NCBI GenBank assembly: GCA_905214865.1
Contig: CAJMNO010000033.1
Coordinates: 1 to 16,638 of the forward strand
From: an uncultured bacterium
Lineage (GTDB): Bacteria > Actinomycetota > Coriobacteriia > Coriobacteriales > Atopobiaceae
Reading direction: 5' to 3'
DNA: 16,638 bases
Shown here: piece by piece, positions 7,063 to 13,959 of the stretch
How the letters are laid out: each line of letters opens with the position of its first letter
Numbering within the stretch: position 1 is the stretch's first letter
Made by a program: the position numbers and the translations under genes
Notes under the pieces: generated by a model
Told to the model about the DNA's origin: nothing
Database searches by the model: none
Seen by the model: the letters and a program-made list of their open reading frames with translations, nothing else

Positions 7063-7080
7063 AGTTACTCTCACCTAACT
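7063..7080 (-). promoter_or_regulatory. Palindromic metal-regulator operator upstream of feoA2
   Basis: AGTTACTCTCACCTAACT has perfect AGTTA/TAACT arms with N8 between them, the same layout as the mntH and feoB sites. It begins ten bases downstream of a TATACT -10 candidate, so a bound regulator would cover the transcription start and repress the feo operon. Confidence 0.65.
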
Positions 7081-7089
7081 CGTAAAAGT

Positions 7090-7095
7090 AGTATA
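7090..7095 (-). promoter_or_regulatory. Candidate -10 box of the feo operon
   Basis: TATACT on the minus strand lies 56 bp upstream of feoA2 ATG 7034, next to the operator at 7063-7080. No good -35 is found at 16-18 bp. A second candidate, an extended -10 (TGCTATAAG, 7209-7217), lies further upstream; using it would place the folded element at 7137-7226 partly within the promoter. Confidence 0.45.
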
Positions 7096-7136
7096 GGGTT
7101 TACTTTCTATGCGGGACTCCAAACAGCAAAGTTTTC

Positions 7137-7226
7137 TGTGGTAAACACCATTTGCGCAGGTAGTCATCGGTAGGCTAGCCCGTTCGGACGGTTTTGTTTG
7201 CTACTTTTCTTATAGCATTTACCACA
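7137..7226 (-). ncRNA. Possible folded RNA/leader element upstream of feoA2 (class unknown)
   Basis: TGTGGTAAA (minus strand, 7226-7218) is exactly complementary to TTTACCACA (7145-7137), which would close about 72 bases with a nine-bp stem. Inside, in order, are a five-bp hairpin (TGCTA/TAGCA, 7217-7199, loop TAAGAAAAG) and a four-bp hairpin (CCGT/ACGG, 7191-7180). This looks like a multistem leader or a large palindromic protein site. I match it to no riboswitch family I know, and the stems could be chance. Confidence 0.3.
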
Positions 7227-7272
7227 CCCACGGGCTGCCTAGACACCCCCCCTGTATCCCACAAGGAGGCGT

Positions 7273-7317
7273 GGGCGCGTCCCTCCCCCGCCAATAATCG
7301 CGGGGAGAGACGCGCCC
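7273..7317 (-). terminator. Strong hairpin downstream of the surface-protein gene (distal)
   Basis: GGGCGCGTC..CTCCCCCGC (7273-7291) pairs with GCGGGGAGAGACGCGCCC (7300-7317) over about 18 bp with an eight-base loop. No T-run follows on the minus strand. Together with the proximal hairpin it forms a tandem terminator-like block. Confidence 0.55.
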
Positions 7318-7325
7318 AAACGGGG

Positions 7326-7359
7326 AGGCACCCCTCAGCCATAGGCCGACGGGGTGCCT
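7326..7359 (-). terminator. Hairpin just after the surface-protein gene (proximal)
   Basis: AGGCACCCC (7326-7334) and GGGGTGCCT (7351-7359) form a perfect nine-bp stem with a 16-base loop, about 30 bp after the stop codon. Only a short TTT follows further on, on the minus strand. Confidence 0.55.
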
Positions 7360-7388
7360 GAAAGAGGTCGTGCGTGTGACGGAACCTG

Positions 7389-9113
7389 CTACTTGACGGC
7401 GTACCAGGCAATGCCCTCCTGGTTCCAACCGGCGTTGGCGAGCATCTCGTCCTCGGCCTTGTTGGTCGTGAAGTTGTGGGCGCCGGCCTTGGCGTTGGGG
7501 TTGTACTCGCGGTACACGGGCACGGTCTGGGCGTCGTCCGAGTACCAGCCGATGCCCTCGTCCCTCCAGCCGGCCTTCACCAGCATGTCGCGCTCGGCGG
7601 CGCTGGTGGTGTAGTGGTGGTCGCCCGCGTTGGGGTTGTACAGGCGGTACACCGGGGTCTTGGACGTCTTGGGGGCGGTCCAGCCGGTGCCCTCGGACTT
7701 CCAGCCAATGCTCACCAGGTGGTCCCTCTCGGCCGCGTTATTGGTGTAGAAGTGCTCGCCCGCGTTGGGGTTGTACAGGCGGTACATCTCGACCGTCTCG
7801 ACCTTCTGGATGCCGTTGAAGGTGACCTCGAAGAGGACGGCCTTCGCGGCGCTCTCGGTGGTGGAGACGGGATAGCCGCTGCTGCTGGTGCTGGGAATCA
7901 CCGTGGTGGTCGCGTAGTCGCCGTTCTGGTCGAGCCACTCGTGGATGCGCTTGGTGCTCACCCAATACTGCCCGCCAAACTGCTTGACGTCGGGATCGTC
8001 CGCGTACGCCTCGAACGAGAAGACGGTCTTGTCGGGCTTGCCGTCCTTGTAGGTCGCCAGGCCAAAGGTGCCGACCAGCTTGTGCTCGTTCTTCTGCCAC
8101 TGGGCGTGCAGCGTGGTGTCCTTGGTGATCTTCTGCGTGCTGTCGAACGCGTACTTGCCATCGGCGTCAAAGGTCAGCGCCTTGAGGAAGCACCCGCCCT
8201 TCGTGGCCTTGTCGAGCTTGTAGAGCTCGGTGCCAGAGATGGCGCTGTTGTCCTTGGCGGAGAGGGTCAGCACGTCCTCGTTGCCGTCCCCGTCGGCGTC
8301 ATAGCCAAGGTCGACGGTCACGGTGTGGACGGCGTCGCGGACGTAGACGTACTGGTCGGTGGTGGTGTTGGTCCAGGCACCGTCCTGGTACGAGAAGTAG
8401 AACTGGATCTGGGAGAAGCCCTGCGACGCAAAGTCGGCGCCCTCGTCCTTGGCAAACCGGTCAACGTAGGACTGCTGCTTGTCCGCGGGCAGGGTGACCA
8501 CGCAGGTGTAGCCCGAGGCGGTTTTGATCACGTTCCCAATCTGGTAGGTGCCCTCGGTGAGGGAGTAGTCCTTGGACTTGGTGGCGTCGGAGACGCTCCG
8601 CACGGTGACCTTTGCCTGCGCCACGTCGGTGGCGGTGGGGGCGGCAGGGGCGGCGTTGGGGTCCTTCACCACCGCGTAGATGCGGTTGAGCTTTCCGATG
8701 TCGTACTTGGACACGCTCACGTTGCCCACGAGGCCGGCCTGGAACCTGTAACCATGGGCCGAGACGTAGTCCTTGAGCTTCTGGATGTTGATGGTGTAGC
8801 CGCCCCAGCTGTTGGCCGTGACGCCCTCGTCGTCGCTGTGGACGTCGTAGGAGTAGATGACCTTGTCGGGATCGGCGTTGCCGTCCTCGTCGAAGTTGTC
8901 ATAGTCCTCGATGCCCACCTTGCCGATGAGGACGTGGTCGGCAGAGGCGGTCGCGGCATCAGCCTGCGCGCCCTGGGAGAGCCCGGTCCCCGCAAGCGCG
9001 ACCGCCGGCACGGGAAGCGCTAGGAGCGCCGCCAGGGCGACGGCAGCCGCACCCCTCCCCGCAATCTTCAGGTTGTCCCTCTCACCGGTCGCGTCAGAAT
9101 GGTGCCTTCTCAT
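7389..9113 (-). CDS. Secreted/surface repeat protein with InlB-like and three DUF5648-type repeats
   Basis: The product has 574 residues. A long signal peptide (basic start, hydrophobic 21-41, probable cleavage after an Ala near 41-53) directs export. The mature part has, in order: unit A (about 59-126, HVLIGKVGIEDY...GYRF), a linker with Pro/Ala (150-165), a region to about 260, an InlB/Listeria-Bacteroides-type repeat (about 262-339, ending in DTTLHAQW), a second, shorter unit A (about 344-405, HKLVGTFGLATY...WLDQNG), and three C-terminal repeats (about 443-479, 487-527, 532-572) of the pattern YRLYNPNAGxHxYT...ERDxLVxxGWxxEGxGW, typical of DUF5648. There is no LPxTG sorting motif, so anchoring would be by the repeats or not at all. 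DxDxDG-like turns (DEDGNADPD, DADGDGNED) may bind Ca2+. AAAGGGG lies seven bases before ATG 9113. Its role is unknown; adhesion or wall binding is an inference. Confidence 0.85.
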   Translation of the reverse strand: MRRHHSDATGERDNLKIAGRGAAAVALAALLALPVPAVALAGTGLSQGAQADAATASADHVLIGKVGIEDYDNFDEDGNADPDKVIYSYDVHSDDEGVTANSWGGYTINIQKLKDYVSAHGYRFQAGLVGNVSVSKYDIGKLNRIYAVVKDPNAAPAAPTATDVAQAKVTVRSVSDATKSKDYSLTEGTYQIGNVIKTASGYTCVVTLPADKQQSYVDRFAKDEGADFASQGFSQIQFYFSYQDGAWTNTTTDQYVYVRDAVHTVTVDLGYDADGDGNEDVLTLSAKDNSAISGTELYKLDKATKGGCFLKALTFDADGKYAFDSTQKITKDTTLHAQWQKNEHKLVGTFGLATYKDGKPDKTVFSFEAYADDPDVKQFGGQYWVSTKRIHEWLDQNGDYATTTVIPSTSSSGYPVSTTESAAKAVLFEVTFNGIQKVETVEMYRLYNPNAGEHFYTNNAAERDHLVSIGWKSEGTGWTAPKTSKTPVYRLYNPNAGDHHYTTSAAERDMLVKAGWRDEGIGWYSDDAQTVPVYREYNPNAKAGAHNFTTNKAEDEMLANAGWNQEGIAWYAVK

Positions 9114-9240
9114 GCAAGTGCCCCTTTCGCGTGTCCTTGGGTCTCGTTTCAGTGCGTTTCAAGGTTAGGAGGCCAAAATCAGGCACTTGTCAGGTTGCTG
9201 GACGGAGTTCGTAAGAGACGGCGGGCGGCCCTCGGCACAC
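9114..9240 (-). promoter_or_regulatory. Promoter region of the surface-protein gene
   Basis: On the minus strand CTGACA (9193-9188) stands 17 bases before TCCTAA, a plausible but weak -35/-10 pair, about 70 bp upstream of the start codon. The region holds no gene. Confidence 0.3.
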
Positions 9241-9277
9241 AAAAGGGACCCCGCGGACACGCAGCCCGCGGGGTCCC
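9241..9277 (-). terminator. Intrinsic terminator of ppc
   Basis: GGGACCCCGCGG (9245-9256) and CCGCGGGGTCCC (9266-9277) form a perfect 12-bp stem with a nine-base loop. On the minus strand it is followed at once by TTTTGTG, giving a classical intrinsic terminator 34 bp after the ppc stop. Confidence 0.9.
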
Positions 9278-9310
9278 GTCACGTAGCCTCTCGCCCTGGG
9301 ACGAGGTGGA

Positions 9311-12055
9311 TCACCCGGTGTTCTGCAGGCCGGCGGAGACGCCGGAGACGGTGCAGAGGATGAGGTAGATGAAGCGCTCGCGCTCCTCGGGCGTGAGCTT
9401 GTCCCCCTTGTTGCGGAGCGCGTCGAGTGCGCGCACCTGGGCGAGGGAGAGCACGTTCACGAAGGGCAGGCGCATGCGGATGAGGGGCCCCAGCACGTGG
9501 CGGTGCTGCAGCGGCCACTCGTTGCCGGTGATCGCGAGCACCCACTTGCGCGTGAGGTGCATCTCGTCCATGACCTTCTTGTTGAGGTCGGAGCGGTCGC
9601 CCAGGTCGAGGTACATCTGCGCCAGGCGGTCGTCGGTCTTGGAGAGCGACATCTCGATGTTGTCGATGAACGTGGTGAAGAGCGGCCACTCGGCGTAGGC
9701 GTCCTGCAGCCTCTTGAGGTCGCCGAACTTCTCGCATGCCGTGCCCAGGCCGTACCAGGCGGCGAGGTTGGTGCGTGCCTGCGACCAGGAGAAAATCCAG
9801 GGGATGGTGCGCAGGTCGTCGAGCGACTTGGCGCCCAGGCCACGCTTGGCGGGGCGCGAGCCGATGGGCATGAGGCCGATCTCGGTGAGCGGGGTCACCG
9901 TGCTGAACCACTCGGCAAAGCCCTCGGTGTGCAGGAGGTCGAGGAAGCGCTTGCGCGACTCGCGGTCGAGCGCCTCGGAGACGTCCGCGTACTTCTCCGT
10001 GGTCTCGGTGTTGATGACCTCGATGGAGGGAGCGCTCTGGAGCAGGGTCGCCCCGGCGACGGACTCCACGTGACGGCGGGCCAGCGTGGGGTCCCCGTAG
10101 CGGGCGAAGATGATCTCGCCCTGCTCGGTGAGCTTGAAGCAGCAGTTGACGGAGCCCTTGGGCTGCGAGAGGACCGCGCGGTTGGCCGGGCCGCCGCCGC
10201 GTCCCACGGCACCACCGCGACCGTGCATCAGCACGAGGTCGATGTTGTTCTCGTCCGCCCACTTGGCGATGTTTGCCTGGGCGGCGTGGAGAACGAGCGT
10301 GGCAGAGGTGGGGCCGGCGTCCTTGGAGGAGTCGGAGTAGCCCAGCATGACCTCCATCTTGCGGTCGGTCTCCTGCAGGCGCTTCTGGACCTCGGGAAGC
10401 TTGATGATGTCGTTGAGCGTGTTGACCGCGTTCTCCAGGTCCTCGACCTGCTCGAACAGGGGGATGACGTCGAGGGTGGGCACGTCGCGCTCGTGCGCGA
10501 ACGCCAGGCGGGCGAGCTCGTACACGTCGGCGACGTTCTGGGCGCTCTTGGTGAAGCTGATGATGTAGCGGCGGGCGGCCTTGACGCCGTTCCTGCGCTG
10601 GATGGTACCGATGGCGCGGAAGGTGTCCAGGACCTCGACGGTCATGGGCTGCAGCTTGCCGCGCTCGCCCCAGCGGCCGTGCTCGCGGATGTCCTCGAGC
10701 GCGCGGCTGTGGACCAGGGAGTGCTGACGGAACTCCATCTCCACGAGGTGGAAGCCAAAGGTCTCCGCCTGCCAGATGAGGTTCTGCAGCGGCCCGTACG
10801 CCTCGCGCACGGCCCCGCCCGCAGCGAGGGAGCGCTGCACCACCTTGAGGTCGGCGATGTAGTCGTCGGCGTTGTTGTACATGATGTCGGCCGTGCGGGC
10901 GATCGTGGCCTTGAGGCGTTCGGCGATGACCATGGTCACGGCGCGGTGCATCTCGGACGCCGAGATGGCCTGGGCGCGGTTGGTGAGGACCTCGCTCATC
11001 TCCACCTGGTGGCTCCACAGGTTCATGAGTTCCTTGGAGGGCCTGGTGATGTCGGTGTCCATGGTGAGGTTGCGACCCACGTAGTTGGTGCGGGCGGCGA
11101 GCGTCTCGAGGATGTGGACGCGGTACTTCTCGCTCACCAGACGGCTGACCTTGGCGGTGACGTTGGGGTTGCCGTCGCGGTCGGAGCCGATCCAGCTGCC
11201 GGGATGGAAGAACGCGGGGCACATGGGGGGCACGGTGCCCGCCTTGTCACCCAGCTCCCAGTCGTCGAAGCGGCGGTACACCTCGGGCACCATCTCGAAC
11301 AGCGTGCTGTCGAAGATGTTGATGACCGTGTCGGCCTCCTCCACGGGGGTCGGCTTCTTGATGGCGATGGGGGACGTGCGGAACAGCGCGTCGATCTCCT
11401 GCGTCATGCGGCGCTCGTTCTCGGCGAGCGAGACGCCACCAAGGCGCGGGCGCTCCTCGAGCAGCACCGAGATGCGGCGGATCTTGCCCTCGACCGCCTT
11501 GCGACGGGCCTCGGTGGGGTGCGCCGTGAAGACGGGGTGGAACTCCAGGCGGTTGAGAAGCGAGATGGCCTTGCCGCGCCCGCACTCGTCGACCAGCTGG
11601 TGGTAGGCCACCGTGATGTCGTTGATGGGGTCCTCGGGGGAGTCCACCGGGATCTCCTGCTCGCGCTTGCGCAGCGACTCCACGCGGTAGTTCTCCTCGC
11701 AGATGTTGGCGAGGTGGAAGTACACGGTGAACGCACGCATGAGGACCGTGACGTCCTCCACGCCCATGCCGTCGAGGAGGTCGACGGCGTCCTTGAACGC
11801 GTCGTTGACGTTGTCGGCGTTGGGGTCCTCGGTGTTGTTGACGACGATGGAGTCCTCGAGCAGCCGGTCGAACGCATCGCGGATGGAGGGGTCATGCTCC
11901 TTGATGACCTTGCGGACCAGGCGAAGGAACAACGCCAGGTTGTCCTTGAGCTCGTCCGGCACGTTGACGTCCTGGAGCGCCCTGAGCGCAAGGACCCTCT
12001 CCATCTCCTCCGCGGACAGGCCAGAGGTGGAGTCGTTCTTGATTGCCTGAGACAA
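9311..12055 (-). CDS. ppc: Phosphoenolpyruvate carboxylase
   Basis: The 914-residue enzyme carboxylates phosphoenolpyruvate with bicarbonate to oxaloacetate, a cytosolic Mg2+-dependent anaplerotic step. Signature motifs are intact: TAHPTEARR with catalytic His (H179), GSDRDGNPNVT (290-300), GYSDSSKDAG (572-581), HGRGGAVGRGGGPANRAVLSQP (611-632), and the invariant C-terminal QNTG. Its length is typical of bacterial PEPC. The start is not ATG: TTG 12055 has a near-perfect AAAGGAGG four bases upstream. The frame stays open for another 109 codons, but ATG codons there lie upstream of or across this ribosome binding site and their residues look non-homologous. The gene is transcribed divergently from the flippase gene and ends at a strong terminator. 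Nothing suggests an operon. Confidence 0.97.
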   Translation of the reverse strand: MSQAIKNDSTSGLSAEEMERVLALRALQDVNVPDELKDNLALFLRLVRKVIKEHDPSIRDAFDRLLEDSIVVNNTEDPNADNVNDAFKDAVDLLDGMGVEDVTVLMRAFTVYFHLANICEENYRVESLRKREQEIPVDSPEDPINDITVAYHQLVDECGRGKAISLLNRLEFHPVFTAHPTEARRKAVEGKIRRISVLLEERPRLGGVSLAENERRMTQEIDALFRTSPIAIKKPTPVEEADTVINIFDSTLFEMVPEVYRRFDDWELGDKAGTVPPMCPAFFHPGSWIGSDRDGNPNVTAKVSRLVSEKYRVHILETLAARTNYVGRNLTMDTDITRPSKELMNLWSHQVEMSEVLTNRAQAISASEMHRAVTMVIAERLKATIARTADIMYNNADDYIADLKVVQRSLAAGGAVREAYGPLQNLIWQAETFGFHLVEMEFRQHSLVHSRALEDIREHGRWGERGKLQPMTVEVLDTFRAIGTIQRRNGVKAARRYIISFTKSAQNVADVYELARLAFAHERDVPTLDVIPLFEQVEDLENAVNTLNDIIKLPEVQKRLQETDRKMEVMLGYSDSSKDAGPTSATLVLHAAQANIAKWADENNIDLVLMHGRGGAVGRGGGPANRAVLSQPKGSVNCCFKLTEQGEIIFARYGDPTLARRHVESVAGATLLQSAPSIEVINTETTEKYADVSEALDRESRKRFLDLLHTEGFAEWFSTVTPLTEIGLMPIGSRPAKRGLGAKSLDDLRTIPWIFSWSQARTNLAAWYGLGTACEKFGDLKRLQDAYAEWPLFTTFIDNIEMSLSKTDDRLAQMYLDLGDRSDLNKKVMDEMHLTRKWVLAITGNEWPLQHRHVLGPLIRMRLPFVNVLSLAQVRALDALRNKGDKLTPEERERFIYLILCTVSGVSAGLQNTG

Positions 12056-12284
12056 CCTTCCTCCTTTGTTGCATACCGCCCACATGCGGATACATGGGAT
12101 TTGGAAGCATTCGCGGTGTTTACCATACTCTGCGAATGCGCACGTGTACCCTCTTCCATCTGCCTGAAACCCAATGTTCACGGTCTCTTGCAACATTTGG
12201 GAGAGTGCCTCTCGCCCAACTCGCAGGGATACAATCGATTGTACGAAATTGCCGTCCAGACATGCTTGGGAGCGATACGGGCCC
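12056..12284. promoter_or_regulatory. Divergent promoter region of ppc and the flippase gene
   Basis: It holds two dyads. GCATTCGC (12107-12114) and GCGAATGC (12132-12139) are a perfect eight-bp inverted repeat with 17 bases between, located 52-84 bp upstream of the ppc TTG. TACAATCGATTGTA (12230-12243) is a perfect 14-bp palindrome 42 bp before the flippase ATG, with a TACAAT -10-like left half. Either could be an operator; neither matches a regulator I can name. Confidence 0.45.
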
Positions 12285-13682
12285 ATGAAGATACCCCACA
12301 GGAAGCAGGCAGCAAGGTCGTCGGCACAGACGAGGGAGAGGGGCGCGGCAAAGCAGTCCCCGGCGCTGGCGCGCCTTGCCAACGCATGGTGGGACCGCCT
12401 GATCTCGTCGGTCGTCTCGGGATCCCTCGCCGACCAGACCGCCCAGTACGCCGGCCACGACCAGACCCGCGACTACATGTACAACACCGCCGGGCTTGCG
12501 CTGTGGGGAGGCCTCTTCCCCATCCTCACCATGATCTGCACCCACCTGGTGGGGGCTGAGCAGGCGGGCATGTTCTCGATGGCGTTCGTGATCGCCAACC
12601 TGCTGCAGTTCGTGGGCCTGTACGGCGTGCGCACCTTCCAGGTGTCCGACATCGACGAGATGGACTCCTTCGGCGCCTACCAGATCCAGCGCACGCTCGC
12701 CTGCCTGGTCATGGTCGCGGCGGGCTGGCTCTACTTCGCGCTGAGGGGCTACTCGGGCGAGATGCTCTCGGTGTGCTACGCCACCCTGCTGTTCCGCCTG
12801 GCGGACTCCCTCGCCGACGTGTACGAGGGGCGCCTGCAGCAGTTTGACAAGCTGTGGCTCGCGGGCGTGTCGCAGGGGGTACGCTGCGCCGGGGCGATTG
12901 CCCTCTTCACGGTGGCGCTGTTCCTCACCCGCAGCATCACCGTCGCGAGCATCGCCATGGCCGTGGCGGGATTCGCCTCGCTCCTCCTGCTCGCCATCCC
13001 CCTCGCCTACTTCGAGACCCCGCGCTCGCGCAGGTGGGCGGCCGTCGAGGTGCGCGAGGTGTTCGTGGAGTGCTTCCCCGCCTTCGCGGCCCAGTTCCTG
13101 TTCGCGCTCATCGAGGCAATCCCCAAGTTTGCGATGGAGGGTCCTCTCCCCTACGATGACCAGCTCTACTTCAACGCCATCTACTTCCCGGCGCAGGCGA
13201 TCCTCATGGCCGTGGGCTTCATGTACAAGCCGCAGCTCGTGCGCCTGGCCAAGATCTGGGCCGACCCCGACGGCCGCAAGCGCTTCGACCTCATCGTCAT
13301 CGCCGTCATAGGCGCCGCCGCCCTGGTGACCGTGGTGTTCCTGGCCATCGCCGCGATCATCGGCATCCGCGTCACGGGCTGGCTGTACGGCCTGGACTTC
13401 GAGCCCTACCGCACGCAGCAGTACCTGATGATCGTCGCGGGCGGCATGTCCGCCGTGGTCGACTTCCTGTACCAGATCATCACGGTGCTACGCCGCCAGG
13501 AGGCGGTGACCAAGGTGTACCTGGTTGGCCTGGTCGTGGTCTCGGCCGTGAGCTTCACGATGGTGCGCACTGTCGGCTTTGACGGCGCCGTGTACGGCTA
13601 CCTGGCGGTCATGGCGGTCCTCATGATCCTGATGGTGATCCAGTACGTCAACATCCGCCTCCATCCCGTCCGGACGTACTAG
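12285..13682 (+). CDS. MOP-superfamily flippase (polysaccharide/lipid exporter-like)
   Basis: This is a 465-residue polytopic membrane protein with a basic cytoplasmic tail of about 70 residues and then about 12 hydrophobic segments. The pattern (an early helix with GGLFPILTMICTHLVGAEQAGMFSMAF, then VGLYGVRTFQVSD, with a central FFVECFPAF-like helix pair and a late GFDGAVYGYLAV) fits the oligosaccharide flippase/Wzx-like part of the MOP superfamily, which moves lipid-linked glycans across the membrane. The substrate cannot be told. No glycosyltransferases lie alongside, so it is an orphan here. ATG 12285 is preceded by GGGAG at 12 bases, a weak and distant site. The frame is open upstream to 12174, but those residues overlap the divergent promoter and look non-homologous. 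Confidence 0.8.
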   Translation: MKIPHRKQAARSSAQTRERGAAKQSPALARLANAWWDRLISSVVSGSLADQTAQYAGHDQTRDYMYNTAGLALWGGLFPILTMICTHLVGAEQAGMFSMAFVIANLLQFVGLYGVRTFQVSDIDEMDSFGAYQIQRTLACLVMVAAGWLYFALRGYSGEMLSVCYATLLFRLADSLADVYEGRLQQFDKLWLAGVSQGVRCAGAIALFTVALFLTRSITVASIAMAVAGFASLLLLAIPLAYFETPRSRRWAAVEVREVFVECFPAFAAQFLFALIEAIPKFAMEGPLPYDDQLYFNAIYFPAQAILMAVGFMYKPQLVRLAKIWADPDGRKRFDLIVIAVIGAAALVTVVFLAIAAIIGIRVTGWLYGLDFEPYRTQQYLMIVAGGMSAVVDFLYQIITVLRRQEAVTKVYLVGLVVVSAVSFTMVRTVGFDGAVYGYLAVMAVLMILMVIQYVNIRLHPVRTY

Positions 13683-13705
13683 GGCGGGCGACAGGGGCGG
13701 GGCGG

Positions 13706-13727
13706 CCTCCGGACACGCCGTCGGAGG
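13706..13727 (+). terminator. Hairpin after the flippase gene
   Basis: CCTCCG (13706-13711) and CGGAGG (13722-13727) form a six-bp stem with a ten-base loop, 23 bp after the stop. It lacks a T-run, so termination there is uncertain. Confidence 0.4.
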
Positions 13728-13786
13728 AGACGCGACACGATGCGGCCCGATCCCAGAAAGTCAGCCCGTCTCGCCCCGGGTTCGCG

Positions 13787-13792
13787 TATCAT
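13787..13792 (+). promoter_or_regulatory. Candidate -10 box of the fluoride-riboswitch transcript
   Basis: TATCAT lies about 40 bp upstream of the aptamer. The -35 is not clear. The site fits a transcript that begins just before the riboswitch and continues into the CLC-F gene. Confidence 0.4.
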
Positions 13793-13829
13793 CTCTCCCC
13801 GTGCGCCGCGGACGGGCCCGTCCCTCCCG

Positions 13830-13923
13830 GCCATGCGGGATGAGGTTCCCCGCCGGGCCACGTGCCCCAAACCGCCCTGTGGCTGATGACTTCTGTCGCA
13901 CTCTGCGGCAGGAGTCTTTTTTT
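13830..13923 (+). ncRNA. Fluoride (crcB-type) riboswitch with intrinsic terminator
   Basis: The aptamer matches the crcB consensus in order: a 5' stem-loop with the GAUG..GUUC core (GCGGGATGAGGTTCCCCGCC, 13835-13854), the AAACCGCC segment (13869-13876) and the GGCTGATGAC segment (13881-13890) that form the pseudoknotted fluoride pocket. It runs into a terminator whose 5' arm GACTTCTGTCGC (13888-13899) shares bases with the aptamer and pairs with GCGGCAGGAGTC (13905-13916), followed by T7 (13917-13923). Fluoride binding would block the terminator and allow transcription of the CLC-F gene 36 bp downstream. Target and class agree, which makes this call strong. Confidence 0.93.
13888..13923 (+). 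terminator. Riboswitch-controlled terminator
   Basis: It is a twelve-bp stem with two G-U pairs and a five-base loop (ACTCT), followed by seven T. Its 5' arm overlaps the conserved GAUGAC end of the fluoride aptamer, so folding of the two is mutually exclusive. Confidence 0.9.
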
Positions 13924-13959
13924 GTGCGCCGGCGGCACCGCCGGCGGGAGGGAGAGAGC

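Larger units (their letters stand above)
7035..7388. other. 354-bp gene-free region between the feo operon and the surface-protein gene
   Basis: No credible coding frame is present. From the feo side it contains the operator (7063-7080), the -10 candidate (7090-7095), the candidate folded element (7137-7226), and two large hairpins at 7273-7317 and 7326-7359 that belong to the 3' end of the surface-protein transcript. It is AT-richer than the rest of the window between about 7080 and 7220, as expected of a promoter region. Confidence 0.6.

Noticed and set aside
7476..9023. A 515-codon plus-strand frame opposite the surface-protein gene
   Set aside because: The opposite strand has a signal peptide, named repeats and a good ribosome site. 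This frame has only biased composition.
12056..12382. N-terminal extension of PEPC to an upstream ATG
   Set aside because: The residues are unlike PEPC, the frame crosses the divergent promoter and its dyads, and a strong ribosome site precedes TTG 12055.
9497..12559. A 1020-codon open frame on the plus strand opposite ppc
   Set aside because: Same reasoning: it is a mirror of a GC-rich conserved gene, with Val/Leu/Gly/His-rich composition and no recognisable domain.
13801..13959. N-terminal extension of the CLC-F protein by 53 residues
   Set aside because: It would translate the fluoride riboswitch and its terminator. ATG 13960 has a good ribosome site and gives the normal CLC-F length.
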